Shown here one piece after another: positions 59,934 to 61,266 of a DNA stretch of 61,266 nucleotides. Source of the stretch: Bacteroidota bacterium (GTDB lineage Bacteria; Bacteroidota; Ignavibacteria; Palsa-1295); NCBI GenBank assembly GCA_021324685.1, contig JAJPIQ010000024.1:1-61266 (forward strand), in the 5' to 3' direction. Under the pieces are notes generated by a model. It was not told where the DNA came from, made no database searches, and was given only the letters and a program-made list of their open reading frames with translations. A program made the position numbers and the translations under genes. Numbering within the stretch: position 1 is the stretch's first letter; every line of letters begins with the position of its first letter.

Positions 59934-60425
59934 TCAAAACTTCTCCTCCACTATTGTTTTTTCTATCTTCCAGAAACTGAATCCATTGGTGGATGCATCA
60001 AATAATTCATTTTGATTATAGTCGCGAATTTCGGCTATTGGCGTCGTACTAAGAAGATTCAGCGTAGTCTCATTGATCTTAATAACTCTTGTCACGTGTG
60101 CATTATCGGTAGCACCCTCTTGATTCGGATTGGGCCTACCATGCCAAAACAAAATTCCATACGAATTCTCATTATCAACAGGATTCTCAGTAATCTGCAA
60201 AAAATCGGACTTCGTTCTAATTTCAAAGGTATCAACTTTTCCGAACATCGCACATAAGTCTCTTTTTAGGAGATGGGGGTTGAATTCGATATAACCGTTT
60301 GAATCCGGTTCTGGCAACGCATTGATAATGGCCTGACCTCGCGCATCTCCAGGGAATGCTTCCTGGAGCAGCGATCTGAGCGTACCTTTCAAGCACGCGG
60401 GATCATAAATTGGTTTTACTTCCAT
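59934..60425 (-). CDS. Unknown protein upstream of the FokI-like nuclease
   Basis: 163 aa with start at ATG 60425 (or 60431). First part helical (CLKGTLRSLLQEAFPGDARG), then beta-rich (SYGILFWHGRPNP, HVTRVIKINETT). No known motif. It ends 31 bp before the nuclease gene and may be its partner or modulator. Confidence 0.55.
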   Translation of the reverse strand: MEVKPIYDPACLKGTLRSLLQEAFPGDARGQAIINALPEPDSNGYIEFNPHLLKRDLCAMFGKVDTFEIRTKSDFLQITENPVDNENSYGILFWHGRPNPNQEGATDNAHVTRVIKINETTLNLLSTTPIAEIRDYNQNELFDASTNGFSFWKIEKTIVEEKF

Positions 60426-60435
60426 ACACATCTTT

Positions 60436-60475
60436 GAAAAAATAAAAAAGGCCCGTTTGCAAAGCAAACGGGCCT
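60436..60475 (-). terminator. Terminator next to 5S fragment B
   Basis: AGGCCCGTTTGC, loop AAA, GCAAACGGGCCT: a perfect 12-bp stem with a T-run (seven T) on the minus strand. It lies 12 bases beyond the end of fragment B, just before the unknown gene starting at 60425. Confidence 0.9.
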
Positions 60476-60486
60476 GATATAAAAAA

Positions 60487-60557
60487 CCCCTGGCGACGAC
60501 CTACTTTCCCGTGTGTTAACCACCAAGTATTATCGGCCCTGCGAGGCGTAACTTCTC
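60487..60557 (-). pseudogene. 5S rRNA 3' fragment B (71 nt)
   Basis: Same as the 3' 71 bases of the right-hand 5S gene with two mismatches. Homology stops at the stop codon (60556-60558) of the DUF2283 gene, and the 5' 45 bases of the 5S are absent. Confidence 0.85.
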
Positions 60558-60771
60558 ACGCCGTTTGCGCATGGAGATCGATCGAGATCGGCTTTTCGTT
60601 AGCGAGTTTGCTCACTCCCATCACCGAGAAGCCGAGGACGTTGCCGGCATCATCCACCCGCGCCATGATCGCCTCGTTATCGGTTTCGACCATGTACCCA
60701 GGCGCTTCTGAAAAAGTTACCTCGAGAAAATCGCCTTCGCCATCGAACCATAAATTCACGTGTTTTTCCAT
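60556..60771 (-). CDS. DUF2283 protein
   Basis: 71 aa: LWFDGEGDFLEVTFSEAPGY, then VDDAGNVLGFSVMGVSKL, the typical DUF2283 pattern. The start overlaps the preceding gene by 16 bp, so both are co-translated. In such pairs it is a candidate antitoxin; inference from overlap. Confidence 0.85.
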   Translation of the reverse strand: MEKHVNLWFDGEGDFLEVTFSEAPGYMVETDNEAIMARVDDAGNVLGFSVMGVSKLANEKPISIDLHAQTA

Positions 60772-61070
60772 ACTATTTCGCCTTTCTTTATCTTCGTAGT
60801 GAAATAGGCAGTCAGCCCAAAGGGTTCCTCATCGTCATCTTTCACGACAATGCATATCCATTTGTCCCCAATTTTCGTTCCAAAATAGTACCGGTAATAA
60901 AGCGCGGCCTCCTCATCTCGATTGGAACGTACCACAATCTGGGGTTTCAGCAGAGTTTCTTCAACATAAGCTTCAAAATCTCTCATTTCGAAATGCGCCT
61001 CGATATGACGAATTCGTTCTTCCGAAAAGCGAATTATCCTGCCGCGATAATCCTTGAAAAGGAGTTCCAT
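60756..61070 (-). CDS. PBECR2-like nuclease-fold protein, candidate toxin
   Basis: 104 aa from ATG 61070, with GGAACTCC near it; a longer frame to 61127 runs into the terminator. Pattern RFSEERIRHIEAHFEM, ETLLKPQIVVRS, YYRYYFGTKIGDKWICIVV, LTAYFTTKIKKGEIVW. I recall this as the PBECR2/RelE-like nuclease-fold group found next to DUF2283. Toxin role is inferred. Confidence 0.65.
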   Translation of the reverse strand: MELLFKDYRGRIIRFSEERIRHIEAHFEMRDFEAYVEETLLKPQIVVRSNRDEEAALYYRYYFGTKIGDKWICIVVKDDDEEPFGLTAYFTTKIKKGEIVWKNT

Positions 61071-61104
61071 GACAGCAAAAACGAAAGAGTCAGGAAATTC
61101 ATCC

Positions 61105-61140
61105 AAATAAAAAACCCGCCCACGCAAAGCGTGAGCGGGT
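61105..61140 (-). terminator. Terminator downstream of the 5S gene
   Basis: ACCCGCCCACGC, loop AAA, GCGTGAGCGGGT: 12-bp stem with one mismatch and T-rich tail on the minus strand, about 27 bases past the 5S 3' end. It ends the rRNA transcript. Confidence 0.9.
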
Positions 61141-61166
61141 TACGGACGATTAGTCCTATTAAAAAA

Positions 61167-61266
<100 letters not shown>

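Overview
The window looks like the chromosome of a Gram-negative bacterium of the Bacteroidota/Chlorobiota/Kapabacteria branch. Evidence: lipid A genes (lpxB, lpxK), many exported lipoproteins, a short histone H1-like nucleoid protein, an ArgJ-type arginine route, and 5S rRNA at the right edge. The exact lineage is an inference. No plasmid, phage, transposase, integrase or CRISPR array is visible. Most genes are on the minus strand.

Layout. 1-1930: 3' part of an unknown helical protein, a small protein and a lipoprotein. 1955-9296: an arginine operon read leftwards, argC-argJ-argB/argF fusion-argR-argG-argH, preceded by two ARG-box-like palindromes. 9408-12312: membrane protein, purT, lipoprotein, tag. 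12312-15374: pntAB transhydrogenase. 15447-20056: recJ, a glycosidase/dehydrogenase pair, PAP2 phosphatase. 20057-24376: translation cluster rplM-rpsI-rpsB-tsf-pyrH-frr. 24853-32118: MBL/beta-CASP nuclease-like protein, YdcF-like protein, H1-like protein, prolyl oligopeptidase, homocysteine methyltransferase, C26 peptidase. 32126-37739: lpxK, DUF374 acyltransferase, lpxB, uvrA. 37893-41920: MCE protein, lipoprotein, dapD, ECF sigma factor with a membrane partner. 41995-50026: CtpA protease, tRNA-Pro, a polyphosphate-like cluster (CHAD, two TMK-like kinases, Ppx/GppA), acyl-CoA carboxylase.

50147-57020 is a looser accessory stretch: membrane protein, AAC(3)-I-like acetyltransferase, VOC protein, aminopeptidase, lipoproteins, a RelE-type toxin locus with a nonsense codon, an Arr-type ADP-ribosyltransferase with an N-terminal helical domain, a frameshifted small gene and an FkbM methyltransferase.

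57075-61266 is the most unusual part. A 5S rRNA gene is cut by the window edge (minus strand). Downstream of it lie two further 5S-derived sequences in the same orientation, a 71-nt 3' fragment and a longer copy with an extra hairpin. Between the copies sit cargo genes of toxin-antitoxin or nuclease type: a PBECR2-like/DUF2283 pair, a FokI-like nuclease with an unknown partner, a GNAT-like membrane protein and a DUF433/PIN-like pair. This resembles islets accreted at the 3' end of 5S rRNA, with no recombinase in view.

Functionally the window combines housekeeping operons (arginine, transhydrogenase, translation, lipid A, lysine/DAP) with a defence or stress islet next to the rRNA operon. Functions are inferred from motifs read by eye; no database search was possible.
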